From positions 186,001-250,000 of the forward strand of contig JAOSJV010000012.1 in assembly GCA_027493935.1 (NCBI GenBank): DNA of 64,000 nucleotides. The letters are read 5' to 3'. Position numbers and translations under genes: made by a program. The first letter of the stretch is position 1; each line of letters opens with the position of its first letter. Shown here piece by piece: positions 18,212-28,314 of the stretch. Source of the stretch: Burkholderiales bacterium. Lineage in GTDB: Bacteria > Pseudomonadota > Gammaproteobacteria > Burkholderiales > SG8-39. Under the pieces are notes generated by a model. The model searched no databases. It was not told the origin of the DNA and saw only the letters and a list, made by a program, of their open reading frames with translations.

Positions 18212-19852
18212 ATGCGCGTTCATCGCCTCGCCGGCAAGCCCGCGCCGCCGGAGTCACTGATCGACGTCGCCGCGCTCGAGCGCGCGTTCCACGAGCGGCG
18301 CCCCGATCCGGCCGTGTCCGGGGAGCGCGTCGCGTTCGGCACCAGCGGGCATCGCGGCAGCGCGCTCGCGGCGAGCTTCAACGAGGCGCACATCCACGCG
18401 ATCGCCCAGGCAGTGTGCGAGCACCGGCTGGCGCAAGGCATCGACGGTCCGCTCTTCCTCGGCAAGGACACCCACGCCCTGTCGCGCCCGGCCGAGCGGG
18501 CGGCGCTGGAGGTGCTCGCCGCGCACGGCGTGCGCGTACGCCTGCAGCGCGACGACGGATTCACGCCGACTCCGGTGGTGTCGCACGCGATCGTGACAGC
18601 GAACCGCGGCCGCAGGCGCGGGCATGCCGACGGGCTCGTCGTGACGCCCTCGCACAACCCGCCGTCCGACGGCGGCATCAAGTACAACGCGCCGCACGGC
18701 GGCCCGGCCGACACCGACGCGACTGGCTGGATCGAGCGGCGCGCGAACGAGCTGCTCGCCGACGGCAACCGCGACGTGCGGCGTCTGCCGCACGCTCGGG
18801 CGCTCGCCGCGCCCACCGTCGAGCATTACGACTTCATCGGCCCGTACGTCGCCGACCTCGAGACGGTGATCGACATGGCGGCGGTCGCGCGCGCCGGCCT
18901 CAAGCTCGGCGTCGATCCGCTCGGTGGCTCGGCGGTCGCCTACTGGCGCCCGATCGCCGAGCGGTACGGACTCGACCTCGAAGTGGTGAATCCGGCGGTC
19001 GACCCGACCTTCGGCTTCATGACGCTCGACCACGACGGCAAGATCCGGATGGACTGCTCGAGCCCTTACGCGATGGCGGGGCTGGTCGCGCTCAAGGACC
19101 GTTTCGCAGTCGCGTGGGGCAACGACGCGGACGCCGACCGCCACGGCATCGTGACGCGCTCGGCCGGGCTGCTCAACCCGAACCACTATCTCGCCGTCGC
19201 GATCGACTACCTGCTCGCGCACCGCCCGGATTGGCCGCGCGCGGCCGCGGTCGGCAAGACGCTCGTCTCGTCGAGCCTGATCGACCGCGTGGTCGCGGCG
19301 CGCGGCTTCCGCCTCGCCGAGATGCCGGTGGGCTTCAAGTGGTTCGCGCCGGGCCTCGCCGATGCGAGCGTCTGCTTCGCCGGCGAGGAGAGCGCGGGCG
19401 CGAGTTGCCTGCGCCGCGACGGCACGCCCTGGGTCACCGACAAGGACGGCCTCGTCCTCGGGCTGCTCGCCGCCGAGATCACCGCGGTGGCCGGGCAAGA
19501 CCCGGGCGAGTACTACCGCGCGCTCGCGGCGCGCCACGGCGCGCCCTTCTACACGCGCATCGACGCGCCGGCGACGCCGGAGCAGAAGCGCCGGCTGAAG
19601 CAGCTCGCGCCGCAGGACGTGCGGGCCGAGCGTCTCGCCGGCCAGCCGATCGTCGCGCGCATGACGCGCGCGCCGGCGAACGGCGCCGAGATCGGCGGGC
19701 TCAAGGTCGTGACCGAGGCGGGCTGGTTCGCGGCGCGGCCGTCGGGCACCGAGGACATCTACAAGCTCTACGCCGAGAGCTTCGAGAGCGAGGCGCATCT
19801 CGCCGCCATCGTCGCCGAGGCGCAGGCGATCGTGCGCCAGGCCCTCGGCTGA
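18212..19852 (+). CDS. pgm: Phosphoglucomutase (alpha-D-glucose specific)
   Basis: 546 residues, typical of Pgm. It interconverts glucose-6-phosphate and glucose-1-phosphate and so feeds GlgC. Motifs: VAFGTSGHRGS, the phosphoserine S147 in VVTPSHNPPSDGG, the Mg2+ loop GNDADADRHG, the sugar-binding GEESAGASCL and the phosphate-binding ARPSGTEDIYKLY. ATG at 18212 follows an in-frame stop (tag, 18201-18203), so it is the earliest possible start. It has no clear ribosome site, and a TATA-rich stretch sits directly before it, so a leaderless transcript is possible. Confidence 0.95.
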   Translation: MRVHRLAGKPAPPESLIDVAALERAFHERRPDPAVSGERVAFGTSGHRGSALAASFNEAHIHAIAQAVCEHRLAQGIDGPLFLGKDTHALSRPAERAALEVLAAHGVRVRLQRDDGFTPTPVVSHAIVTANRGRRRGHADGLVVTPSHNPPSDGGIKYNAPHGGPADTDATGWIERRANELLADGNRDVRRLPHARALAAPTVEHYDFIGPYVADLETVIDMAAVARAGLKLGVDPLGGSAVAYWRPIAERYGLDLEVVNPAVDPTFGFMTLDHDGKIRMDCSSPYAMAGLVALKDRFAVAWGNDADADRHGIVTRSAGLLNPNHYLAVAIDYLLAHRPDWPRAAAVGKTLVSSSLIDRVVAARGFRLAEMPVGFKWFAPGLADASVCFAGEESAGASCLRRDGTPWVTDKDGLVLGLLAAEITAVAGQDPGEYYRALAARHGAPFYTRIDAPATPEQKRRLKQLAPQDVRAERLAGQPIVARMTRAPANGAEIGGLKVVTEAGWFAARPSGTEDIYKLYAESFESEAHLAAIVAEAQAIVRQALG

Positions 19853-19864
19853 CGCCCGCAGCGC

Positions 19865-20857
19865 TCACGCGCGCGCGGCGCAGAACGCCGCGCCGATCAG
19901 TCCGAGCTTTTCGTTGGTCACGACGCGCACCGGTATGCGCCGCATGAGCCCTGCGAAGTCGCCCTTGGCGTTGAAGGCGGCGACGAAGCCGCCGGCGGCG
20001 AGCCGCGGCAGGATCTTCGGCGCGATGCCGCCGGTGACGTAGACGCCGCCGCGCGCGACCACGGCAAGCGCATGGTCGCCCGCCGCGGTACCGTAGCAGC
20101 GGACGAAGAGGTCGAGCGCAGCGCTCGCGAGCGGGTCGCCGAGCTCGAGCGCGCCGCGGGAGATCGCAGCGGCGGCGTCGCCCTCGGCGATCTCGCGTGC
20201 GACGCGCGCAGATTCCGCGTGGCGGCCGCTCGCGCGCAGGAATTCGTAGACGCGAGCAAGCCCCGCGCCCGAGAGGACGTGCTCCTGCTCGACGCGCTCG
20301 CCGTCCGCGTGCAGATACCGCCAGAGCGCGGCCTGCTCCGCGTCGGCCGGCGCGAAGCCCGCATGCCCGCCTTCGCCGGGAACCACCCGGTAGCCTGCGC
20401 GCTCGGCGACCAGGTACGCGACGCCGAGACCGGTGCCCGCGCCGAGCACGACGCGCGCGGCCTCGGCGAGCGGCTCGCCCGGCTGGAGCGTGACGAGATC
20501 CTCGTCGCCGAGTGCCTCCACGCCCTGCGCGGCCGCCGCGAAGTCGTTCAGGAGCCGCACCCGCTCGATGCCGAAGGCATCGGCGAGCGCGCGCGCATCG
20601 ACCTCCCACGGCAGGTTGGTGACGCGGACGCGATCGCCAAGCACGGGCCCCGCGATGCCGAAGCACGCGCGCGCGACACGCGCGCGCACGCCGAGCGCAG
20701 CCGCCGCGTCGTCGAAAAAGCGCGCGAGCAGGCGAGCGAAGTCGGCAAACTCGACCGATGCATAGCGCTGCTCGAACTGCGGCGACCGGAGCCCGCTCGC
20801 CCGCGCGTAGAGCGCGAGCAGCGTCTTGGTGCCGCCGACGTCTCCGGCAAGAATCAC
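19865..20857 (-). CDS. glk: Glucokinase
   Basis: 330 residues, ROK-independent Glk type. It phosphorylates glucose at C6 with ATP. Motifs: ILAGDVGGTKTLLALY (phosphate 1), FGIAGPVLGD, LLNDFAAAAQGV with the catalytic Asp, GAGTGLGVAYLV, PGEGGHAGFAPA and GGIAPKIL. I set the start at GTG 20857, because GGAGG lies 7 nt before it and the protein then begins right at the family N-terminus; an upstream ATG in the same frame would add about 60 unrelated residues. It is convergent with pgm (12-bp gap). Confidence 0.92.
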   Translation of the reverse strand: MILAGDVGGTKTLLALYARASGLRSPQFEQRYASVEFADFARLLARFFDDAAAALGVRARVARACFGIAGPVLGDRVRVTNLPWEVDARALADAFGIERVRLLNDFAAAAQGVEALGDEDLVTLQPGEPLAEAARVVLGAGTGLGVAYLVAERAGYRVVPGEGGHAGFAPADAEQAALWRYLHADGERVEQEHVLSGAGLARVYEFLRASGRHAESARVAREIAEGDAAAAISRGALELGDPLASAALDLFVRCYGTAAGDHALAVVARGGVYVTGGIAPKILPRLAAGGFVAAFNAKGDFAGLMRRIPVRVVTNEKLGLIGAAFCAARA

Positions 20858-21063
20858 TGGCAGCCTCCGTCGCACCGCCGGATCGGATGGCCGCCGCGGC
20901 GCGAATCCCGATGCTACTGCGATCCGGCGATCCCCACGGGCGCGTGAGCGCTCGTCGGCCGGAACCGTGAACCCTCGCGGCGCGAGCGGTCCAATCCTGT
21001 TGGGGTGCGCGGCGATGGCGATCGTGCAGCGCACAACGCGCGCAACGAGGAAGGAGGCGAAAG

Positions 21064-21500
21064 ATGACGCTGAGACGCTGCATCCAGTGCCGCTCTGAGA
21101 CCGAGGTCACCGCGATCGACGCCGCCGCTGGCGAAGCGGAGACCCTCGCCATCGCGCTGAAGGAGATGCCCGTTGCCGCGTGCGCACGCGGCCATCGCCA
21201 GTTCGTGCACGCCGAATTTCCGCGCCAGCTCGTCGAGCACCTGCTGGACGAGGACGAGGCGAAGCTGCCGGCCGGCGAGGAAAAGGGCCTGCTGCGCAAG
21301 CACTACCACTGCACCGGCACACCTTCACGGTGGATGTCGCGCTCGCGAAGCTCGCCCCGTTCCGTGTCGAGCTCACGATGCCGGTGTACCGGTGTCCGAG
21401 CTGCGAGAAGGAGCAGCTGCATTCGCTGACGGAGATTCGCAGGTACACGCCTGCGGCGCTGGCGCAAGCCTTCCGGGCGGCGGGCATCCCGCCGTCGTAG
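21064..21500 (+). CDS. Small double zinc-ribbon protein of unknown function, one frameshift
   Basis: The N-terminal frame reads MTLRRCIQCRSETEV (first CxxC) and runs to GLLRKHYHC near 21311. The C-terminal half is in another frame (HTFTVDVALAKLAPFRV, then MPVYRCPSCEKEQLH with a second CxxC) and ends at 21500. The pieces fit as one protein of about 145 residues if a single base is added near 21312-21325. Good ribosome site (GGAGGCGAAAG). I do not recognise the family; a metal-binding or nucleic-acid-associated role is possible from the Cys pairs. Confidence 0.5.
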
Positions 21501-22033
21501 GCGCCGCCCTTGCGTCGAGGGTCGCCCGCGCGCTCGATTTCGCGGCTCGGGGCGCGCCAGCCAGCGCCCGACGGCAAGGTGGACCTCGGCCCGGTCGCGC
21601 AGACTATCGCGCGCCGGCCGCTGCGCGAGTACCCGCTGGCGCGAGGGCTCGTCCCGATCGCGCCGTGACGCATGGCGTATCGGCGGGCGCCGAAGCGAAG
21701 CGCGCGCGCCGGTCGTCGCCGTCGGCGCGCGGCTCGAGCGGCCACCCCGGCAGCACCGTTCGGCGGTAGAGGGCGAGCCGTTTCGATCCGCACACCGCCG
21801 GGCTGCGGCGCGCCGGTTCCGTGCCCCACCGGCCCGGCCGCGACGGTGTCCGACCCGATGATCGAGAGGACGCCGGGCGACGAGATGCTCGATTGCCCAT
21901 CGAAGATCCGGGAACGATGCGCAGAACGGCCGACGATGCGCGCTACCGGCGCCTCTGATGCGGTGCGTCGATCCGCACCGTGCTCGGCCGATCGAATCTC
22001 GTCGCACGCGCGGCCGTAACGCGCCCGCAAGCG
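21501..22033. other. 533-bp region without an intact gene; possible SnoaL-like remnant
   Basis: Right after the preceding stop, the same frame stays open for 55 codons to a TGA at 21668, with a gene-like end (VDLGPVAQTIARRPLREYPL); it may be a readthrough or a gene tail. On the minus strand from about 22000 to 21750, FCASFPDLRWAIEHLV and, in another frame, DTVAAGPVGHGTG resemble the SnoaL-like ester cyclase core (FPDLRW..LV..GD.V..R...GTH). The frames do not join and no start is seen, so this would be a decayed gene. Nothing else is recognisable. Confidence 0.3.
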
Positions 22034-24886
22034 TCAACCCGCGGGCCGCTGCACGTGCGGCAGCGGCCGGTCGGCCGCGTCGCGCTCGCCACAGTGGGCG
22101 AGGATGTGCGCGCGCGCGGCGTCGCGCAAGCGCACCGCCGCGCTCCAGTCGGAGCCGGTCGGCTCGACCGGCGCGCCCACCGTCACGCGCACCTCGGCGC
22201 GGCGCGGAGACCATGCGTCGGCCGGCAGCGCCTTGCGCGTGCCCGCGAGCGCGACCGGCACCACCGGCAGCCGCTGCTGCGCGGCGAGCACGAAGGCGCC
22301 CATGCGGAATGCGAGCAGCCCCGGCTCGCGCACGAACGTGCCCTCGGGAAAGAACGCGAGCGATGCGCCCGCGCGCGCGGCGTCGGCGAGTGCGCGCGAG
22401 TCCTCGATGCCGCGCGCCGCGTCGAAGCGCTCGACGAAATGCGTCCCGACCGCCTCGAGCACCCGGCGCAAGAACCGGCTCGCGCGCAGCTCCGACTTGG
22501 CGACGAACGCGACGCGCGCGGGCAGCGCCGCCATCAGGACGATCGCGTCGACGTAGCTCGCGTGGTTCGAGACCAGTACGTAGGCGCGCCCTTGCGGCAG
22601 GTGCGCGAGGCCCTCGACCGCGATGCGCAGCCCGGTGCCCGCCGCGACGAGCCGCGCGAGCGTGCGCGCGGCGGCCTGGCGCGCGGCGAGGCCCGGAATC
22701 ACGAACGTGCCGGCGAATCCGGCGAGCGCGGCGGCGCCGAACACGAGCCACGACCACGCGCCGTAGAGGACTCCCGCAGTCCGGCGCGCAGCGTGACGCG
22801 CCCGCGCCCACAGACCGCGGACCGCGAGCCGCACGATCTGCCACCACACCGCGCGGCCGCGTGCGCCGACCAACCCGCGCTCGTAGCGCTCGCGCGTGGC
22901 GGCGCGGCGCAGCTTGCCGCTCGAGGTCTTGAGTACGCTGTGCGGCGGCGCGAGTACGATCTCGTCGGCCGGTCCGCCGACCAGCTCCACCGCGAGCCGG
23001 TTGATCTCGGCGCGCAGCGCGTCGCGGCGCGCGCGGTCCGGCTCGCGCGTCTCGGCGAGCACGACCAGCCGTTCCCCGGCCTCGCCGTCGGCGCGCGCCC
23101 CGAACACCGCGACGCAGCCGCGGCGGAATGCCGGCAAGCGCGCCGACCGCCTCCTCGAGCTCGTGCGGAAAGATGTTGTGGCCGCCGCGGATGATCATGT
23201 CCTTGGCGCGGCCGGTGACGTAGAGCTCGCCGTCGGCGAGATAGCCGAGATCACCGGTGACCAGCCAGTCGCCGTCGAAGAGCTCGGCGGTCGCCTCAGG
23301 GTTGCGGTAGTAGCCGCGCGTGGCCGACGGACCGCGGAGCTCGATGCGCCCCTCCGTGCGCTCGGGCAGCGCGCGGCCGCGCGCATCGGCGATGCGCAGC
23401 GCGTAGCCGGGCAGCACGCGGCCGCACGCCACGATCTTCTGCGTGCCCGGACGTCCCGGCGGCGCGGGCGCCGCGCGACGCACGTGCATCAGCGTCTCGC
23501 GGTCGACGTGGTCGACCAGCACGCCGCGCAGCGGCGCCGGGAAGGTGATGTCGAGCGCCACCTCGGCCAGCCCGTACACCGGCGCGAGCGCGCGCGGATC
23601 GAGCCCGTGCCGCGCGAGGCGCGCGGCGAAGCGCTCCATCGTGTCGGCGTTCACCGCCTCGGCGCCGTTGAACAGCCAGCGCAGGCTGGAGAGCTCGACC
23701 CCTCGATCTCGCGCTCGGCGAGCCGGCTCGCGACGATCTCGTAGGCGAAGTTCGGCCCCGCGGTGATCGTCGCGCGGTGGCGATGGATTGCCCGCAGCCA
23801 GCGCGACGGCCGCGCGAGGAACGCCACCGGCGACATGAGCACGAGGTGCACCGAGAAGTAGCTGGTCGCGAGCCACGCGCCGATCAGCCCCATGTCGTGG
23901 TACAGCGGCAGCCACGAGACGAACACGTCGCGCGAGCCCGCCTGTGCTGCACGGCCCATCGCGCGGATGTTGGCGAGCAGGTTGGCGTGCGTCAGCACGA
24001 CGCCCTTCGGCCGGCCGGTCGAGCCCGAGGTGTACTGGATGAAGGCGATGTCGTCGGGCGAGACCGGCCGCGCGCGGAATCGGCCATCGCGCGTCTCGAG
24101 CTCCTCGGGCGTCGCCACGCGCTCGAGCGTGGGCACCTCGCCGCCGAGCAGCCGCGCCACGAGCTTCGCCTCGGGCACGGTGACCAGCACGCGCGCCTCG
24201 CAGTTGGCGAGGATGCCCGCCTGGCGGCGCAGATGGTCCTCGATCTGCGACATGCGGAACGGCGGATAGATCGGCACCGGCACGCCGCCGGCCATCAGGA
24301 TGCCGTAATAGACGGCGAAGAACTCGAGCGAGGTCGGCAGCATGATCGCGCACACCGCGCCCGGCGCGAGGCCGCCCGCGGCCAGGCCCGCGGCCACGCG
24401 GCGCGCGCGCGTGGCGAGCGCGCCGTAGGTCAGCGTCTGCGTCTCGTCGTCGCCCGCCAGGAAAGTGACGTGTAGCCGGTCCGGATGCCGCTCGACGTGC
24501 CAGTCGAGCATCTCGAGCAGCGTGCGCGCCGCATCGGGCGCGCCGGCGACCTCCTCCAGCCGCGCCGCCGCGGCCGGCGGCGCGTGCCGCGCCGCGCGCG
24601 CCGCCTCGCCGCCGTCGAGCGCGGCGAGCAGATCGCGCGGCGTCTCGGCCCCGGCCAGCGCCGCATCGGGCACGCGCGCGCCGAACGCGCGCTCGATGCG
24701 CAGGCCGATCTCGACGCGCGCCAGGCTGTCGAGGCCGAGGTCGCGGTCGAGGCGGCTGTCGAGCGAGACCTCGACGCGTTCGCCCTGCCGCGTCTCGGCG
24801 ACGAGCTCGCGCAGCAGCCCGAGCAGCACCGTGGGCCGGTCCTGAGCTGCGCGCGCGCCGTCGGTCGGAGCCGGAGCGGATGACAT
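22034..24886 (-). CDS. Carrier protein/acyl-adenylate ligase/acyltransferase fusion, two frameshifts
   Basis: One gene of about 950 residues. Part 1 (residues about 15-95) is an acyl-carrier domain with phosphopantetheine serine S54 in DLGLDSLARVE. Part 2 is an AMP-forming acyl ligase: IQYTSGSTGRPKGVVLTHAN, LPLYHDMGLIG, VYGLAEVALDITFP, DWLVTGDLGYLADGELYVTG and the lysine end KTSSGKLRRAATRERY. Part 3 is a PlsC acyltransferase: NHASYVD and FFPEGTFVREPG. The frame breaks at the C run 23699-23702 (one base short) and near 23136 (one base extra); these cancel. The design, like Aas, would activate a fatty acid, hold it on its own carrier, and pass it to a lyso-lipid. Confidence 0.82.
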
Positions 24887-24962
24887 CGTTCCTCGTGCGT
24901 CGGTCGGAGGCGGCGTGATCCGGGTATCCTACCGCGCTTCCTGCGCAAGTCATTCGCATCGT

Positions 24963-26409
24963 ATGCGCGTCCTGTTCGCCACCAGCGAGGCGGCGCCGCT
25001 CGTCAAGACCGGCGGGCTCGGCGACGTCGCGGGCGCCTTGCCCGCGGCGCTGCGCGCGCGCGGGATCGATGTGCGCCTGCTGCTGCCCTGCTACCGGCAG
25101 GTGCGCACGGCGCTCGCGCAGGCGCGCGAGCGCGCGGCGGTTCCCGCGCTCGCGCGCCTTCCGGCCGCGCGCATCCTCGAAGCGAAGGGGCCGCGCGGTG
25201 TGCCGTGCTATCTGCTCGACTGCCCCGCGCTCTTCGACCGCGACGGCGGTCCGTACCAGGATGCGCTCGGCGCCGACTGGCACGACAACGCTGTGCGCTT
25301 CGGCCTGCTCTCGCGTGCGGCCGCGCTCGCCGGCTGCGCGAGCTCGCCGCTCGATTGGCAGCCGGACGTGATCCATTGCAACGACTGGCAGACCGGGCTC
25401 GCGCCGGCCTACCTGCGCTACGCCGCCGACGCGCGCGTCGAGCGTGATCACGATCCACAACCTCGCTTTCCAGGGCATCGCGCCGGCGGCGCTGATCGGC
25501 CCGCTCGCGCTGCCCGCCGAGAGCTTCACGATCGCCGGACTCGAGTACCACGGCAGCATCTCGTTCCTGAAAGCGGCGCTCGCCCACGCCGACGCGATCA
25601 CCACGGTGAGCCCGACCTATGCGCGCGAGATCCAGTCCGAGCCGCTCGGATTCGGCCTGCAGGGGCTGCTCGCTGCGCGCGCCGACACGCTCGCCGGCAT
25701 CCTGAACGGCATCGACACCGAGCTCTGGGATCCGGCGCGCGACGCGAGCATCCCCGCCACCTACGGACCGGACACGCTCGAGCGCAAGGGCGCCAACAAG
25801 CGTGCGCTGCAGGAGCGGCTGGGGCTCGCGGTCGAGCCCGCGGTGCCGCTCGCGGGCATGGTGAGCCGGTTCACCGACCAGAAGGGCATCGACCTCGTGA
25901 TCGAGGCCGCGCGCTGGATCCTGCGCCTGCCGGCGCAGCTCGCGCTCGTCGGCACCGGCGCGCGCGAGCAGGAAGACGCGGTGCGCGCGCTCGCGCGCGA
26001 GCATCCGGGCCGCGCCGCTGCGTACATCGGGTTCGACGAGCCGCTCGCCCACCTCGTCGAGGCCGGCGCGGACTTCTTCCTGATGCCCTCGCGCTTCGAG
26101 CCGTGCGGGCTGAACCAGATGTACAGCCAGCGCTACGGCACGCCGCCGGTCGTGCACGCGACCGGCGGGCTCGTCGATTCGGTGGTGGACTGCTCGCCCG
26201 CGACGCTCGCCGACGGCACCGCCACCGGGTTCACGTTCGCCGCGCCGAGCGCGATCGGGCTCCTCGATGCGGTCGACCGCGCGGTCGAGGCCTACCGCGC
26301 GCCGGCGACCTGGCGCGCGCTGCAGCGAAACGGCATGGCGCGCGACTTCGGCTGGGGCGGCGCCGCGCAGCAGTACGCGGCCTTGTACCGCTCGCTCGTG
26401 CCGCGCTGA
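24963..26409 (+). CDS. glgA: Glycogen synthase GlgA, one frameshift
   Basis: ADP-glucose-dependent GT5 glycogen synthase, about 481 residues once joined. The N-terminal part has MRVLFATSEAAPLVKTGGLG with the ADP-glucose lysine K15, DVIHCNDWQTGLAPAYL, and stops making sense near 25439. The rest is in the next frame from ITIHNLAFQG, with VSPTYAREIQSE, NGIDTELWDPARD, GMVSRFTDQKGIDLV and the catalytic loop MPSRFEPCGLNQMYSQRYG. One base change near 25439 restores it. It lies divergent from the acyl ligase and apart from glgC, but completes the Pgm-GlgC-GlgA route. No FNR box is seen in the 76-bp gap. Confidence 0.93.
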
Positions 26410-26425
26410 GGGTCGGTCCGCGGCC

Positions 26426-26990
26426 GTGCGCCGGTTCGCTCACGTCATCGGCTTCGACGACGCGCCCTTCGACCGCGCGCACCGCGGCGACGTGCCGCTG
26501 ATCGGCGCGGTCTACGCCGGCCAGCGGCTCGAGGGCGTGCTCGCGGGCAAAGTCCGCCGCGACGGCGCGAACGCGACGCGCGTGCTCGCGTCGCTGGTGC
26601 GCCGCTCGCGCTTCCGTGCGCACGTCAAGCTCGTGCTGTTGCAGGGCATCGCGCTCGCCGGCTTCAACGTGGTCGACCTCGCCGGCCTGCACCGTGCGCT
26701 CGGCATCCCGGTGCTCGTCGTCGTGCGCCGGCCGCCGAACCTCGCGCGCGTGCGTCGCGCGCTGCTCGAGCATGTGCCGGGCGGCGAGCGCAAATGGCGA
26801 TTGATCGAGCGGGCCGGGCCGGTCGAGCCCCTGCGGACGGGTGTTCGTCCAGCGCGCCGGCCTCTCGCTCGCCGAGGCGGCGCGCGCGCTCGCGGCGCAC
26901 GCTACGAGCTCGTTCGTGCCCGAGCCGCTGCGCACGGCCCACTTGATCGCGGGTGGAGTGGCGCGCGGCGAGAGCCGGCATCGCGTCTAG
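26426..26990 (+). CDS. DUF99 (UPF0215) protein, endonuclease V-like fold, one frameshift
   Basis: About 187 residues. Family features: VIGFDDAPFDR at the start, VPLIGAVYAGQRLEGVLAGK, VLLQGIALAGFNVVDL, IPVLVVVRRPPNLA, and a C-terminus VFVQRAGLSLAEAARALAAH followed by PEPLRTAHLIAGGVARGES. DUF99 is found mainly in archaea and has an RNase H-like fold related to endonuclease V; its activity is not known to me. The frame breaks in the C run near 26836 (cccc): with one C fewer it reads EPCGRVFVQRAG. Start GTG at 26426 lies 16 bp after glgA, so the two may be cotranscribed. Confidence 0.78.
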
Positions 26991-27233
26991 AATCGAGACC
27001 CGTCGCGTGACTTTGCAGATTCGGGCACTTCGCGCGCGCGCCGTCGTCCGACCCGCGTGCGTCGGGAGTTCGCCGTGCAGAAGGCCTCGCCCACCCGCGC
27101 CAGGTCCTCCGGTCCGGCGCCGCCGCACAAGAAGCCGGGATCCGCGATGCGGCCGGGTACGGCCGCGGCGCGAGCGCCGAGCCGTTCGGGACAGACGCCC
27201 GGGGAAGTGCTCGCGCCGGCCGGATGCCGGGCG

Positions 27234-28211
27234 CTATTGCGCAGCTTCCGCCGGCGCCGCCGCGGCCGCGATCGGCGAAGCGCCGCAGGCGCATGCCGCG
27301 ATCTGCGGGCACCAGCCCTCGGCCGGATAGATCTCGGCGATGAAGTCGGCGAACGCGCGGACCTTCGCCGTCAGGTAGCGGTTGCCGGGGTAGACCACCG
27401 AGAGCGGTGGGGCCGGGGTCACGTGCTCGAGCAGGACGGGCTGCACCTGGGCCGAGCGCACGAGGTGGAAGACGAGCGAGTCGGGCACCTGCGCGATCCC
27501 GATGCCGGCGACCGCCGCCGCGGCCGCTGCCTCGGCCGAATTGACGCCGAGACTGCCCCGCGGCGTGAACGTCGTGCGGGTGCCGTTCTCCTCGAACTCC
27601 CAGTCGAGCGTGCGCCCGTCCGAGGGCGAGAGGAAGCGCACGCAGTTGAGCTGCGCGAGCTCGGCCACGCTGCCCGGTGCGCCGTGCGCTGCGAGGTACG
27701 CAGGCGCCGCGCAGGTCACGCGGCACGCCTTCCCGACGCGGCGCGCGACCAGCGTGGAGTCCTCGGGGATCGCCGCGCCGCGCACCGCGCAATCGACGCC
27801 TTCCTCGACCAGGTTGACCACCCGGTCGCTGAACAGCAGCTCGAGCACCAGCTCCGGGTGGCGCACCGTGAAGCCGGAGAGCGCGGTGAAAAACGACGGA
27901 TGCGCGAACGACTGCGGCAGCGACGCGCGCAACCGCCCGCGCGGGGCGCCGCCGGCGCTCGAGAGCGCGTCCTCGGCCTCGGCGAGATCGTCCAGGAGCC
28001 GCACGCAGGTCGCGTAGTACGCGCGGCCCTCGTCGGTCAGGCTCAGCCGGCGCGTCGTGCGGTGCAGCAGCCGTACGCCGAGCCGCTTCTCGAGCGCGGA
28101 CACGGCCCCGGTGACGGTCGGCCGCGACACGGCCAGCGCATCGGCCGCGCGCGCGAACGAGCCGTGGTCGACCACCCGCGTGAATACCCGCATGCAGAAC
28201 AGCTGGTCCAC
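27234..28211 (-). CDS. LysR-family transcriptional regulator
   Basis: 325 residues. The N-terminal winged helix-turn-helix is MRVFTRVVDHGSFARAADAL then SRPTVTGAVSALEKRLGVRL and RTTRRLSLTDEG, the standard LysR pattern. The C-terminal substrate-binding domain follows from about residue 90. A low-complexity Ala/Cys-rich tail (CACGASPIAAAAA) ends the protein. It is the only regulator of this type in the window. It faces the ECF sigma gene across a 103-bp AT-richer gap containing ATTATTCTGTG and ATGATCAAT. The target genes are unknown; autoregulation is likely from the family. Confidence 0.92.
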   Translation of the reverse strand: MDQLFCMRVFTRVVDHGSFARAADALAVSRPTVTGAVSALEKRLGVRLLHRTTRRLSLTDEGRAYYATCVRLLDDLAEAEDALSSAGGAPRGRLRASLPQSFAHPSFFTALSGFTVRHPELVLELLFSDRVVNLVEEGVDCAVRGAAIPEDSTLVARRVGKACRVTCAAPAYLAAHGAPGSVAELAQLNCVRFLSPSDGRTLDWEFEENGTRTTFTPRGSLGVNSAEAAAAAAVAGIGIAQVPDSLVFHLVRSAQVQPVLLEHVTPAPPLSVVYPGNRYLTAKVRAFADFIAEIYPAEGWCPQIAACACGASPIAAAAAPAEAAQ

Positions 28212-28314
28212 TCGATTATTCTGTGTTCCGAAATGATCAATTTATTCCGTTCCGGTTTACGGCGCAATTGGTCTCGAATAGAGTTCGGCCGGCTGGAATC
28301 AGGAGACCCGATCC

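Noticed and set aside
18199..18212. TTAGTCTATATCAA before pgm as another FNR-type box
   Set aside because: The left half has two mismatches and the site would overlap the pgm start codon, so it cannot act as a class II site.
24900..24962. gtgatccgggtatcc upstream of glgA as an FNR box
   Set aside because: The right half (GTATC) does not match RTCAA and there is no -10 at the common spacing.
21303..25604. A 1433-codon minus-strand open frame
   Set aside because: Only its middle part (about 23140-23700) codes for real protein, the centre of the acyl ligase. The rest is antisense or off-frame, Arg-rich shadow.
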